This document shows, one piece after another, positions 21,099 to 33,048 of a stretch of 64,000 bases of DNA. Source of the stretch: Cytidiella melzeri (taxonomy: Eukaryota; Basidiomycota; Agaricomycetes; Polyporales; Irpicaceae); NCBI GenBank assembly GCA_022592445.1, contig JABYQR010000200.1, positions 19,797 to 83,796 on the forward strand, in the 5' to 3' direction. The notes under the pieces are model-generated. The model did not search any database. It was given only the letters and a program-made list of their open reading frames with translations, and had not been told where the DNA came from. The position numbers and the translations under genes are program-made. Positions within the stretch are counted from its first letter, which is position 1; each line of letters starts with the position of its first letter.

Positions 21099-21103
21099 AC
21101 TAC

Positions 21104-21139
21104 ATATCATATCATATTATATTATATATAGTTTTAACA
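21104..21139 (-). repeat. 3' LTR of copia B, inner remnant
   Basis: The 36 bp ending agttttaaca continue the LTR interrupted at 15816. They adjoin the polypurine tract of copia B. Confidence 0.75.
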
Positions 21140-21158
21140 CTCCCACTTAATCGTTACA

Positions 21159-24100
21159 TTAGTGAGTGTTTAGATCAATTAGACCTAATCTCCCACTGAA
21201 GTATGATTGCTTCTGAGATGCCAATGACTTTGTCATGATATCAGCAATCTGTTCTTCAGTTGTAACTGCATTTAGTTTGGCATTCTTATTTTCGACAAAC
21301 TCTCTAACATAATGATATCAAATGTCAATATGCTTTGAGCGTGACTCTATCTTTGGATTCTTGGTGAAGTAAATAGCACCATGATTATCACAGCATAGAA
21401 TGGTAGGCTCTTGCTGTTTTAAATCCAATTCTTTGAGCACGGTGCGCAACCAATAACATTGCTTGGAATTTTTGCACAAAGCCATGTATTCTGATTCCAT
21501 TGATGATGGAGCAACGGTTTTCTGCTTTTTAGAAGTCCAGGAAATTGCTCCTTCAGCCAAAAGAAATACATATCCTGTTGTCGAATGTCTGTCGTCTTTA
21601 TTCTCAGCCCAGTCTGCATCCAAATAACCAATAATACCAGCATTACTTGATCCATTATACTTGATCGCATAGGACTGCGTTCCAAGCAAATATCTCAGTA
21701 TATATTTAGCTGCTTTATAATGGTGGTCAGTTGGATTTGACATGTACTGTGAAAGACGTATGACTGCATATGAAATGTCTGGTCTAGTACCAACCATAAC
21801 ATATATAAGTGTGCCAATCAACGCTTGATACTGTCTCAGTAAACCAGAATCTGCTTTGTAGTCAGAATCTGCCTTCTGTAGTACAGCACCTGAAGGTAAT
21901 GGTGTCCGAGCAGGATTAGCATTTGCCATATTAAATTGTTTTAAAGCCTCTTGAATATACGATTCTTGGTCAAGCAGAATCTCTTTAGCTTTACAACCTC
22001 TCTGCACACGCATGCCTAGAATAAGCTTAGCTTCTCCTAAGTCACGCATCTCATAGCGATCCATAAGATTTTTCTTAAGTGCAGACATAGCAAGTTTTCC
22101 ATTTCCTATCGGAAATATATCGTCAACATATAGAATGAGAATTAAATTCCCCCCTGGTTGCCAATACACGCAAACACCAGCATCTGAATGAATCCGGTCA
22201 AAGCCTAATTCTATCAGAGTGTTATGAATTTTGATATTCCATGTTTGTGAAGCTTGTTTAAGTCCATAAATGGCTTTCTTAAGCAAACAAACATGTTTCT
22301 CTGTTCCCTTCTCCACGAAACCTTCTGGTTGTTCCATATAGATTTCTTCATCCAGTTCGCCGTAAAGGAAAGCTGTTTTCACATCCAATGCCTCGATTTC
22401 CCAATCTTTGAGTGCAGCTATAGCTAGTAGCATGCGTATGGATTCAAAACGTGCGACTGGTGAGAAAGTTTTTGATAATCAATTCCTTCAACTTGGGTGA
22501 ATCCTTTTGCAACAAGACGCGCTTTATATCGACCATAAGATTTTATGGTGAAGACCCATTTGCATTTCACATTTTTGCGTGATGCGTCTGGTCATCGTAC
22601 AAGCATCCAAGTTTTATTCTTCGTTTGAGAATCAATTTCGTCTTGTGCAGCAGCAAACCATTGATCCCGATCATCTCTTTTCATTGCCTGCTTCCACGTC
22701 TGTAGATATTCATTGATTGAATAAGCAGTAATTGAATTAAGAGTCTCGTCATCAATTTCTGCAGAATCATCATCATCAGTTAAGCCTCCTGATAGAGTTT
22801 GATGTTCTGGACCCAGTTCAACGGAAGGTGATCTCGAGGGTTGACGTGATGACGTTCCTGATTGCAAAGGTATCCGTAATCTGGATAGCCCTGCATCCGG
22901 AGATCTCGCGCGTGTTCTCGAGTTCCAGTCAGCTCTCAAACGAAGCTCATTTTGTTCTTCCTTTTTGCCTTAGCCACTTGCTTTTCTAAAGCTTTCTGCA
23001 TATCCACCGGCCGCATGGAAAATTTAGGATTTTTTCCAGCAGTTGAACATTTGTTCTGGTTGATAGGTGGTGGCAATATAGTTTAGGCTTAGGTCCTCGT
23101 TTGATTTGTGGTTGTGGCTCTTTGTCAAACACCAGAGCTGAAGGGAATTGCTGCTGTTGTCGAGAAGGATGAGTAGGTGCTTGGTGCTCTGGATGATCAT
23201 CATCTCCATCATCAGAATCTTGGTGACCTTGTTCATCATTCTCTTCAAAAGGTGAAATATTATCGTGTGGAGGAATAGTGTTATTATCACTGTTATCACC
23301 GACTAAAGGTTGTTTGGAAGAGTAATATCTTTACAATATGGGAAATGAGTCTCGTCAAATACTGCATCGCGAGCAATGACGATTCGCTGTTTATCCCAGA
23401 ACCGGTAACCCTTTACACCCGGTTCATATCCAACAAATATCATAGGAGTTGCTTTTGGTGACAACTTGTTCTGACGACTCTTGATCGGTACATGGACATA
23501 TGCACAACATCCAAATACACGAAGCATTGAGATATTTGGTTTTATACCCAGAAAACTCTCCATAGGTGTCTGCCAGTTTAATCGTACATTAAATAGACGG
23601 TTATTTAAATATACCGCTGCTTCGCAAGTAAGCTTCCAGAAACCATTTGATAACCCAGCTTGCTGACACAATGCTTCGGCTTTATATTTTATGGTCTGTT
23701 GCCATCGCTCAGCTCTACCATTTTGTTGTGGAGTATACGGTACAGACATTTGTAGTTCTATTCCGTGTTCCTTCAGATAATCCTTGAACTCATTATTAAT
23801 GAACTCTGTTCCACCATCACATCTGAACTTCTTCATCTTCTTTCCTGTTTGGTTTTCGGCCCATGACTTGTATTCTTTGGATCTTGTGAACGCTTCATTT
23901 TTGTGCTTGAGATAATAGAGCATCCCATGACTAGAAGCATCATCAAGACAAGTCATACCGTATTTGTAACCATCAATAGAAGTTGTGGAATATTCAATGA
24001 GATCGGAATGAGTTAATTCAAGGACTTCCGTAGCTCTTGACATGGATGGTGGAAATGGTTGTCTCTTTCCTTTTCCAACTTGACATCCGTGACAAGGAGA

Positions 24101-26379
24101 AATTGTCGATGGAATAGGAATCTTTTCTTTTAATCCCTTTGTTCCTTTGTGAAGATTTTCGACAATCTTATTCCCTGGGTGTCCTAGTCGATTATGCCAC
24201 AACGTATAATCATTACAACTAACTTTATTAATTGAGTCTATCTTCCTGACTAGACGTCCTTTAATCCAATAAAGTCCGGCATGATCAGGTTGACTATTTA
24301 TAATCTCTTTTCCTTCATTATAAATTGTTTATCCTTTCGATGTAACACTGCTAGTGCATCCTAGTTGCAGTGCTTTAGAAGGAGAAAAGAATCTTGTAGT
24401 CGCATCTGGTATATAGAGGACATTGTTCAAAGTTGTGCGATGTATTTTATCTTTCACAAGGATCGTGTCAAGTACAACCGTTCCTTTTCCCAATATTTTG
24501 ACAGTCATATCTTTACCTGCTGTCATGGATGGCCTGACTAGCCCTTAATTTTTGCAATTTACCTCTTGTTTTTATCTGTAAAACTCCAGGCTGCAGCTCA
24601 GTTGCAACTCTCTCTGCACAAACTTCTTTGCACGTCTATTAAGCGCCCGTATCACGTGGCTTAGACGCTCCACACGGTCACATTACTTGCTACTACGTCA
24701 CACTGGCATGTGACTTAGCTTAAGTAAGACCACATGGCTACAGACACATGGCTCAGCCCATAGCTAGGGTTTGACGTCATAGATACCATCCACATGGGCT
24801 CCTTATTGTTCTTTCCCTATTGTTCTCTTTATGGAAGGATGTTCTCACAGGTGTGGGAATGGAATACAATAGTTGGTCTCCTTTTAGATAGATTCTCTCA
24901 CGTGTAGAGTTCTTGGCAAGGACTAGACAATAGCTATTGTTCTCCTTTAGGTAGTTCTTTTGTTCTTTGTTCACACGGCTTCTTGCAAAGCCTGCCCTCA
25001 ACATGGTCTGTGCGCAGGTCCCTGAAGTCTATATATACTGCTGCATGTACGCTCCTAGCCCCCATCTCGACCTCTTGGTCTTTACTGGGCTAGGTAAGCA
25101 AATCCCCTCTGTACTACATAGCTGGTAGTCAGAATACTAACTTGGTCTTTACTGGGCTAGATACCTGCATAAGGTTTATAGTTGGTGAGAGCATTGTGCT
25201 ATACGCCTGCCACCACCTCGTCGTCGTCTTCCACTCCGTGTCCCTAGTTGCTACGTTGAGCTCCGTCTCCGTGACACCTGCTACAGAGCATGTACCTGCT
25301 ACCGTTGCTGGTTGATACGAGATAAAGTCGTCAATTTCATTGGTAATGTGACTAGTAGCACCACTGTCGATGAGCCATTCAACGCTTTCAGTCTCACACG
25401 TGGAATAAAGAGAAACGTTGATGATTTCATTATCGTGCTCGAAGACAGGTTTGGTATCTACTTGAAGATTATTTACAGTCGCTTTGTCTTTGCCTTTGCC
25501 TTTGGACTTCTTTTGTTGTTTTCCTTTCTTTCCTTTATTCTCCTTGTTACCCTGCTTGTTGTTGGTAGAAGATACTTGCTGATTACTTCCATTTCCACAA
25601 GACTTGTTCTGGTTAGGTTTCCCTTTATCCCAGTGCTGACTCGTAGTATGGTTCGAAAGCCCACACTTCTTGCATTTTTCCTTCGGTAAACGCGTGGTCT
25701 GCGTAATCCGATTCGCATTTTCACTGTTTGAACCCTTTTGACGTAACTCTTCCGCAAGTATCTTGGGGATGAGCATGTCAAACTTAATTTCTTTGGGTTT
25801 TGCAACAGTGCCAATGTATGCAGAAATGGCGGTTTCATATGACGTTGGTGAAGCCCACAAAAGAATATGAACTTTAATTTGATCATCAAGGTCTAACCCA
25901 GCAACTTTGGTATCTCCAATCTTAGTACGGAAGCCTTGAATTTGTACGTTCATATCCTTAGACTCATCAAAAGTTGAGCTAAGTAGGTTTCTGAGCACAA
26001 CAGAGCTTGCTAAGACTGATGTCTTTTCAAAGTCTGTTTTCAATTTCTTCCACACTTCGGAGGCAAAATCCTCTCCTTCAAGATAGGATTGCAAAGTAAT
26101 GTCAAGGTAAATATTGAAATAAGCTAAAGCGCGTTGGTTCCGAATTTCCCAATCCTTAAGTTCCTTCTTCTCATCAGAAGTGTCAGGAGGTGCAGTAGTC
26201 GAACCAGAACCTGAACTGGTAGCTGCTGCAGGTAAGGTAGGTTTCTTTTCGGTTCCACTCACAATTAACCAAGTGTTTGAATATCTGAACAAGCCAATCA
26301 TAGCGGTGGACCATTTCTTGTAGTTTGAACCATCAAAGACGATCATTTGACTACCGCTAATCTTTCCTGGTTCAGCCAT
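21159..26379 (-). pseudogene. Copia B gag-pol polyprotein, broken
   Basis: Starts MAEPGKISGS at 26379. Gag has a UBN2-like layout with a CCHH-type knuckle (CKKCGLSNHTTSQHW). The protease LIDSGATSHI lies near 25370 and is followed by an S1 solo LTR at 24521-25276. Integrase at 23303-24202 has HNRLGHPG, CHGC, THSDLI, RCDGGTEF and GRAERWQQ. RT at 21318-22433 has LYVDDI, and RNase H follows. Several frameshifts separate these blocks (near 24200-24330, 23300, 22940-23030 and 22440-22590), and a CGA-to-TGA change near 21316 cuts the last 50 residues. Inactive. Its RT carries the normal YVDD, unlike copia A. Confidence 0.88.
24521..25276 (+). repeat. Solo LTR, family S1, copy 2
   Basis: A 756-bp unit TGTCATGGATGG...CCGTGACA in the protease coding region of copia B. 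It is flanked by the duplication cctgc (24516-24520 and 25277-25281), has a TATA-like tatatata near 25030, and carries the extra duplicated block cttggtctttactgggctag that copy 1 also has. Confidence 0.93.
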
Positions 26380-27164
26380 TATAACCAAAAGCAATCAAGG
26401 ATCAAGTTGTAGTACGGAATGTACACTTCAGAGATATTAGGTACTACAGGTGCAATTACAGGTGATGACGTCTGTTTAGAAGTTTCTTCTAGAAGATCTT
26501 TGACTTTGATATTTTCTCGGGAATCTGAGTTCTTATCTAGAGATTAATTGGATGTGTCACCAATGTAAGTTGTGCCTGTGATGATCTCTGATGGTTCCTG
26601 ATCTATTACTACTTCTGTTCCGTTGTTCTGTGGTTCTGATTCTTGACGATTTGCTAAGTTGTGAAGGTATGCAGTGACTAAAGCAGGTACGTCAAGACGT
26701 GGTACAGATCCTATGTAACCTCCAATGAGTTCTTTCTGATGTTAAAAAGGTTCCAGATAACGGTCCTGTGTTACCAATGCAATAACTCTATAAACTTCGT
26801 TTAAATCTGCTTCAAACAAATATGTATAGCGGTTAGGGCACAGTTGTATTTCACAGGGTCTTGCAACACTGTCGACGTCACGAAAGTTCTCTGTGTCAAA
26901 GAGGTGCAATTCGGAATTCGTACACGCTAAAGAAGCCAGAGTACAACGTTACAAACTATGTAAAGAAAAGTCATAAAAGTTTGTCAGAATGCGCTACGTG
27001 ATGGTCGTGACTTGATGCAGAACAATAGAGAGATAGAGAAAGTATACAAGTGCACTACAGACTACGCTAATGAAAAATGACCGTTTGTAACAAGTATAAA
27101 TGTACACATCGCAATATTTTATAGTATACATTGCACGGTATAGTTCAATTTGCAGAGAGTCCGT
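26380..27164. other. Copia B leader, non-coding part next to gag
   Basis: About 785 bp upstream of gag on the minus strand. No frame, LTR or host gene was recognised. It belongs to the internal region of copia B if the right LTR is its 5' LTR. Confidence 0.5.
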
Positions 27165-28576
27165 TCAAAGAGAAGACAATCCAGGCTCTAAAGAAGGCTC
27201 GAGCTCAGCAGGCTTGGTATTTATCTCCTTCATTTTACCTTTGAATTCATCCTCCCTATGAAAGATACTCATCCAATCTTCCTTCTTCTCCATACGTCTC
27301 TGAGTCAGCCAGACCAGCTGGTGATCGCTAAGATGATTGCGACCATTGAAGACCTCCATCGCTGTGTGAAAGTCCGCAACTGAGATGAAGTACGTATTCC
27401 AGATGTTGTCACAGTCCAGCCACTGTCCCCTCTTGAGCTTGAGGTAGATCCGGGCACAGGCTGTGATCTCCTTGATCCGCTGGGACTTTGCAAATTCCTC
27501 CAACCCCTCGACCATCTCACGATAGTGCTCGCATTTGTTGCCCATGCTAAAAACCATTGTATCAACAAGTCCCTTAGAGCGTAAGACCAGCTCATTGGGC
27601 GTATAGTTGGGATGGTTGACGTGTTGCATGGCGAGGATGGAACAAACTTGCTCTGGCCTGAAAACCTCCCCCTTTGGTCCATCCACGCCGTAAACCATAC
27701 CACACGGATAGACAGGCGAAGCCGGCCTAGTGTTGGTACAATCAATGTGGACCCAGTCGTCGAATGAGAAGGTGGGAATGACTGGTTGGGGAGCGAATAC
27801 CGTTGGCCATTCATCTTCAACCTGTCCCTCCTCCTGAGTAGTAGAGGACGGAACCGGTGTAGGCTTGGCAGCAGAAGCGGCCTGGACTACTGATTCTGAA
27901 GAATCATGAGAAACTGGTGAACTGATATTCAAACCATTCATACCATCAACGATATCCGGAGTGACCGGTGTAGGCGGATTGACCATAGTTGAAGAAGTCT
28001 GTGGAGATGCAAAATTATTTATTGCTTGGGCAACCATGTCCCAAAGCGATAATCCTGCACTCACAAAAGGTGGTGGCATTAGAGTAGGATGACGATGAGG
28101 ATGAGGGTGCAACGGCAACACAGATTGGCGAGGAGGTGCAGCATTAACCCTGGAAGAACTTTGGGTTTGATGCGCCCTGATTTCCGCACTGACGTTACGA
28201 GGCCTTTGTCTGTATAGATCCAATTCCGCCTCTCAATTGGCTTCATCAATAATATGATTAACCTCTCGGAGGTGCCTTTGCCTATCACTCTGCCTGAACC
28301 TGTCCCAGCCATGACGACCGAGAAGGCTGTACTGAATTGATTCCATGCGCCAAACTCTGTCCCTGTCAACATAGTTGACATTGATCCTAGCATCCTGAGC
28401 GTCGCTCTGACTCATACGGATAGAGATGGGAGTTGGTGAACTCCTTATCTCCATGACGATGGGGTGACCCATACGGTCAAACCGAGTGTAATCTCGGACG
28501 CGGTGGGATCATTGGGAGAATGGGGAGCGAAGCGGGCATTGACGCGACGGGAAGTGCAGCGAGAGTTGTTCGGCAT
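27165..28576 (-). pseudogene. Unrecognised ORF of about 470 codons in the copia B leader, two breaks
   Basis: Read on the minus strand from MPNNSRCTSR at 28576. One frameshift near 28485 and one in-frame TGA at 28233-28235 interrupt an otherwise long coding stretch ending ..EPGLSSL at 27165. The middle is Pro/Ser/Thr-rich. The C-terminal half looks globular (FSFDDWVHIDCTN, VDGPKGEVFRPEQV, KRGQWLDCDNIWNTYF, EVFNGRNHLSDHQLVWL). I do not recognise a family. It lies between the 5' LTR/primer site and gag of copia B, on the same strand. It may be an extra element gene or a captured host gene. Confidence 0.55.
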
Positions 28577-29360
28577 CTTCAAAATAAAATATAACGGTCT
28601 GGAAGAAAGAATCGAAAGTATAAGATTTATGTCGTTGTATTCAATCCACAACACTTTCCTTGAGAAAGTCCTGGGAATTGCTAATGGAAAAGTCGAATGT
28701 GAGTAAAAGTTTTCCACAAGTGATTCAAGACGAGTATGACCACTTGCAACTTTGACTTCTACCAGTCAGTATGATACGACGAAAACATAATGACGCATAT
28801 AAGAAACACCACAAAGTATAGGAGAGTCCACAATCTCTGTGATACCAAAAGTAAAAGTGGACGACATGCCTCAAGAAATTCTACAGCTACTAAAAGCGGC
28901 AATTTCTAATTCCAGGACTGACTGACGTGCGCCAACACGAAGGTCCTAGGCCTCTAAGTCACGAGCTTAGAGTGCCACTTAACACTACCCTCCTATTGTA
29001 CTACTCCGCCAATCTACCACTTGTACAAGTGGGAGCTTGTTCCTCCACCACCGGATTTTACACTGCGTGTTAGGCAGATTCTGTGTAATGCACGACTCGT
29101 TAAAGTCAAGAACCACCAAGGGTGGCTGAAGTATTCAGCTGGGTTGGGAGTGCGTACGCAAGGGGCAAGTAGGTGAGGGAATTAGCTGTAGAAAATCAGT
29201 TGGGAATATTGTATTCGAAGCTGAGGCAGTCAACCAGTACAACTCTACTACTACTATGTGGCCAAACAAAGTAAAGTAGAGAAACTTACTTATAAGAAAG
29301 CTTGGGGGATACTGGCTGATGGATGTCGTTGAAGTGTGGATGTAGTTAAGCTAAAATCCG
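28577..29360. other. Copia B leader, non-coding part next to the 5' LTR
   Basis: About 780 bp between the leader ORF and the primer-binding site. No gene was recognised. Confidence 0.5.
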
Positions 29361-29372
29361 GGGCTCATAACC
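29361..29372 (-). other. Primer-binding site of copia B (half initiator-tRNA type)
   Basis: gggctcataacc, adjacent to the LTR edge, is the same initiator-tRNA-Met anticodon-loop match as in copia A. It supports 29373-29883 as a 5' LTR with the internal region to its left. Confidence 0.7.
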
Positions 29373-29883
29373 TAAGAAAGTGGAATATGTGTGCGAGGGG
29401 TAGAGGCTGTTAAGCTTCAAAGATGAGTCTTATTTTTCTTGCTGCTTCAGCATCTCTGCTTATATACATGTCTGTATCTACTTATGTAAGCAACTACTAT
29501 ACATGTCTACTTCAGCTATTCTACTGTATTACTAAGTGCATGACTCATTGTATGACTAGGCTCAGCACTTGTACCAGAGGTGTACATAATGAGTAAATAA
29601 CTCATGCTAGTACTTGTCCTCAGATGTATGCTTTAGGCATCCACTGGAGTCATACGTGCTTTCCATGTCATTTCCTATGCTACTAGGACACAGGCGTACA
29701 TATATGTAAAGTACTACTACAACCCATATCTGTACGTCTCAGCTAATGTGATGGTTACTACTAGAGTTTCCATATACGGCTACATAATTCCCATACTAAG
29801 ACTGTGGGAACTCTGCTACCTAAAGCATCCTTGTAATAAGGCGTGGGAAACTACACATCATGTTATATTATATAGTTTTAACA
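29373..29883 (-). repeat. 5' LTR of copia B
   Basis: A 511-bp copy of the LTR at 15304. On the minus strand it starts TGTTAAAACT. The inner end reads ..CTTTCTTA rather than CA, so that boundary is approximate. Confidence 0.8.
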
Positions 29884-29884
29884 C

Positions 29885-29913
29885 TTGCTACGTCGAGCTC
29901 CGTCTCCATGACA
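29885..29913 (+). repeat. Truncated end of an S1 LTR
   Basis: 29 bp (ttgctacgtcgag...ctccatgaca) match the last bases of S1 LTRs, directly outside the copia B LTR. This suggests copia B once landed in, or recombined with, an S1 copy. Confidence 0.6.
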
Positions 29914-30647
29914 CCAACCGTACTCTGGTACACCCCATATGTCATAGTTAGCACAGAGAAAGTTGGATTCAAGTATAAATAGTGCATGTATCGTGCAGTG
30001 TCTACCATAGGCCCTACGCCTCAAGGACAATAAACAGAGATATCCAAAAAAAAAAGGTAACCTTGTCCGTGAGCGAGAGCTGGAAATATCAATAGGCCAC
30101 TGTCACATGTTTTAAGGCTTCTCGTGCAGTTTAAACATAGTTGCAACAGGGTGGCTGCCCTGAAGGCCGTTTAAGTAACCTTGATACACTATGATACATG
30201 TCTGAGTGTGTGAGCAGTGCAAACAGAAGAAAAAAGAGCCTGACAGAGGCATATATAGAGCTTTACTGGAAAAGGGGAATTGGAAGATTTACAATGCCAT
30301 CAGTGAGTTTTGTACACCATGTAACAGTCTTATATACCAAAATATGTATTCTCTTATATACTGAAATATGTACCCTCATGATTATATCCACTTTGCTATG
30401 TAGTTGCCTAAGATTACCATGTGTACTAGCTATTGATGAGCTCACAAATTGCCCAAGTCCCCCGCCAAGCTCCCGGTGTGCCGCCATCAGCCCGCGCCTA
30501 GCGGAGTTTCATTAGTGCTGACAATTGGTTGGGAGATTAACGTCAAGTGCCTGTCAATGAGGAGCGCGCAGCCGACCCTGCCTGCGCGACGGCAGTTTGT
30601 CAGCAGCCAACCTCTACCTCAAACATCGTAGAGGATCGCTGCAGGCC
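29914..30647. other. Host-like intergenic sequence
   Basis: About 730 bp. It contains an A10 run near 30048 and AT-rich microrepeats (atatgta). No gene was recognised. Confidence 0.45.
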
Positions 30648-30809
30648 ATGGTCGAGTCTTCTACGCCAAGCACATATGCAAACAGCAAACCATTGCCCCC
30701 AGGCATGATTCTAGGTCCAGACGGAAAGCCATGCAAGATCTGCACCTCATGGCGAGACTGGCCACTACAGAAGAAAACTACGAGTGCCACCGACCACGAA
30801 ATTAAGGAA
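30648..30809 (+). pseudogene. ERV1/ALR-like sulfhydryl oxidase first exon, orphan
   Basis: From ATG at 30648 the frame reads a short variable N-terminus and then LPPGMILGPDGKPCKICTSW. This matches the conserved N-terminal CxxC segment of Erv1/ALR-type FAD-linked sulfhydryl oxidases of the mitochondrial intermembrane space. A donor-like gtaagc follows at about 30811. Downstream to about 31130 I cannot find the FAD domain (CPPD..LGR.TW..LH or a CxxC near a helix) in a continuous frame. It is therefore either an orphan exon or a decayed gene. Confidence 0.45.
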
Positions 30810-30811
30810 AT

Positions 30812-32250
30812 GGTAAGCATGATATGCACGATTTACTGAGCTAATACAACAAGTAGAAAAAAGCAGGTCACACGTTGTTTCAGGAGGACGCTTGACATTG
30901 AACGGAATTCTCTCCGCCACAAACTGTCGTGCGCTGGTCGCACTTGTACTGGAGATCAGTGGGATGGACCGCAGTCGAATTGGTGCTATTGCATACTATT
31001 CGGGAGGTGGGTTTGGGGAGATCCGGGTCGAGTACGGTCGAATATGCACTATTACAAGTTTACACTGTCATCGGATGCTGTATGATGGATACGATTGTGG
31101 TCAAATCATAGCGCCGCGATTTATCTAGTTGCTTCAAGTGCGCTATATTGATATTGTCATGCTATACTGTTGCATTCGATTTTATACTAATGTTCACGAT
31201 TGAAATCGTATGTATTAGAAATCTAGTCCAAGCTAATTGACTCTACTCGAATATTTCGAGTACGTCCGTTTACGTCCGATTCCAGAAGATCGGGTTTTCA
31301 CTGGGGATTAACCTCAAGTACCCAAGTGAAAGCGGCGTACAAAGACCCGATGAAACGGGTAAGTGCATCTGGGTTGTTTGTACAGTGTGTAAATGCCTCA
31401 CTCAGTTTCAATACAACAGTGTACGATGCCTGAGCTGACACCACAAGATGTTTACTCTTTTTTCCGAATAGTCAGAATTCAGTACTTTGGACCGTCTTAC
31501 ATCAAGGTCACACTCGTCCAAGACATTTTGTGGACTAGTGCGTCTGGCCCAGAACGGCTGTTCGCGCAGGCAACCGAGGCTCGCAGATCAGTGCACAAAC
31601 GACGAAGCTCGGGAGACAATGCAATACGCAGCCAAAATTGCTTGCGACAACCATGCTCTACAAATCGCCTCACAAGCAATCTGAGCCTTCTTCCACTTGT
31701 CACACTACGACTTCGCCTGACGAGATCTCGTCGTGAAGACTTCTGTCTGGGGAGGTTATGCACAGAAATAAAATTTGTTGCTCTCCTTGTTCCGGGACAG
31801 GCAGCCACCGTCCAGAACATGCTCTTGTCCTGAATGCGGAAGCCGAAACGCGTTTATCCAGGCTGAGGGATATCCTGAGTGGCTGACGCTTTTGTGTCCT
31901 GGCACTGGTGGCCATGGCACAGGGCCGGGTGTAAGCCCTTTTATGCTTGGTCGTGGCAGCGTTGCCAATTTTTCTCAAAGGTGAAAATACATGGTCCTAG
32001 CACTAGCCACAGCCCAATGTTTGTTCGCTTTATAGTGGCGTTTGAATCTCAACATTCTGCCCAGATGTCTGTATGATTATGGTAAATCTGTTGCACACAA
32101 TTTTCTTTTTGATGTTTGTGTTAACCCGTTGTCTCAGCAGACTTCGCATTTGGTTGGTGTGGCAGGTGGCCAGCGCCGTATGGCCTCTCTGGACACCAAG
32201 TACCTCTGCGCAGCCCCAACCAGCTTTGGTCCTTGATTCCGGCTTGCTGC
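30812..32250. other. Host-like sequence without a supported gene
   Basis: About 1.4 kb with several short overlapping frames on both strands, none with a recognisable motif or consistent splicing. It probably contains decayed gene sequence. Confidence 0.4.
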
Positions 32251-32258
32251 TATATAAG
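32251..32258 (+). promoter_or_regulatory. TATA-box-like element
   Basis: tatataag lies about 95 bp upstream of the ATG at 32347, a spacing similar to that of the DPBB gene. Confidence 0.45.
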
Positions 32259-32346
32259 CTACCACCGGACCATTGTGGGGACGGCACAAGACCGCTCAAC
32301 GGTGTCCGAGCCCGCTCATCCTCGCATTTCAGCTCATTCTGCACCA

Positions 32347-33048
32347 ATGTCACAGTCATCAGAGTCATCATTCACTCCTTCGATATCCGATGTCAGCTAT
32401 TACCAAGCTTCCAGCGGAAGTGCCACTCCGCCTCGAACAATGGTATCCTCTAGCACTACGACAACTCATCAGAACCTCCAACGAACTCGCACAATCACAA
32501 GAGTCAACATGTCGGTCGCCGAATATCACAAAATTCAGGGACAAAGAGTCATCTATGACAACGACACCGGGAAATCAGTCGATCAAATCGTCCAAGATTG
32601 CAAGTCACACGACTCTGCACACGAGTTTTCCAAGAAGATCCCAGACGAACACTATTGCAATGAATACCAGTGCAATTATACGGTCGGTGGCCCCGTACCT
32701 CATCCCTGTCAATACGCTTCTGAAGAGGTGGCGACAGGTCTTTGATGGCAATCAAGTATATCGCAACACTGGGTCTCACAAATTTCACCTCCCGTATAAC
32801 GCGCGGACGAAAGCGAATGTCATGTACAATGTGGCCCAAGGAATTCAACGATGGCTATTGGACCAGCCCAACTTGGTGAGCTGCTACTGTTCTGATTGTG
32901 AACATCGTCTTGATTGCGTCGAGAGTAGCAGAAAGGCACAGCTCCACTTTGTCTTCGGGGGCAGAGAAATGTAGAAACGGCGCTGGACTCGTCGGAGGCC
33001 TTCAAGGTTACACGCGTGGCCATCATGGGTTTTCTCAGTGACACAACT
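32347..33048 (+). CDS. Hypothetical protein, spliced, unknown family
   Basis: From ATG 32347 (MSQSSESSFTPSISD) the frame stays open for about 120 codons. The N-terminus is Ser/Thr-rich, followed by a more regular segment (VNMSVAEYHKIQGQRVIY, HYCNEYQ). An intron ending near 32740 (gcgacag) would join it to a second open block (VFDGNQVYRNTGSHKF, VMYNVAQGIQRWL) at 32741-32874. A further GT..AG intron from 32875 leads to a short tail ending near 33048. Exact donors are ambiguous. No conserved domain was recognised. A TATA-like box upstream supports a real gene. Confidence 0.35.

Larger units (their letters stand above)
15812..21103 (-). mobile_element. Complete Ty1/copia family A, copy 2, with target duplication
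   Basis: 169-bp LTRs at 15817-15985 and 20930-21098 flank a gag-pol region on the minus strand. The duplication actac occurs at 15812-15816 and 21099-21103. The LTRs differ at three positions by eye. The element lies inside the 3' LTR of copia B, so it is younger than copia B. Its reading frame carries stop codons, so it is probably inactive now. Confidence 0.95.
15304..29883 (-). mobile_element. Ty1/copia family B, degraded, with nested insertions
   Basis: The 3' LTR (15304-15816 plus 21104-21139) and 5' LTR (29373-29883) frame an internal region with a polypurine tract (aagtgggag) at the left end and an initiator-tRNA-type primer site at the right end. Inside are gag, protease, integrase and RT/RNase H on the minus strand, plus a leader of about 3 kb with another broken ORF. 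Copia A copy 2 sits in the 3' LTR and an S1 solo LTR in the protease region. No target duplication is visible: the left flank is the USP-like gene and the right flank a piece of S1 LTR. Confidence 0.8.

Noticed and set aside
30198..30515. 105-codon + strand frame
   Set aside because: Low-complexity, ATATGTA-type repeats, and overlapping frames on both strands; no support.
31393..31984. Overlapping frames on both strands
   Set aside because: No motif, start context or splicing favoured one of them.
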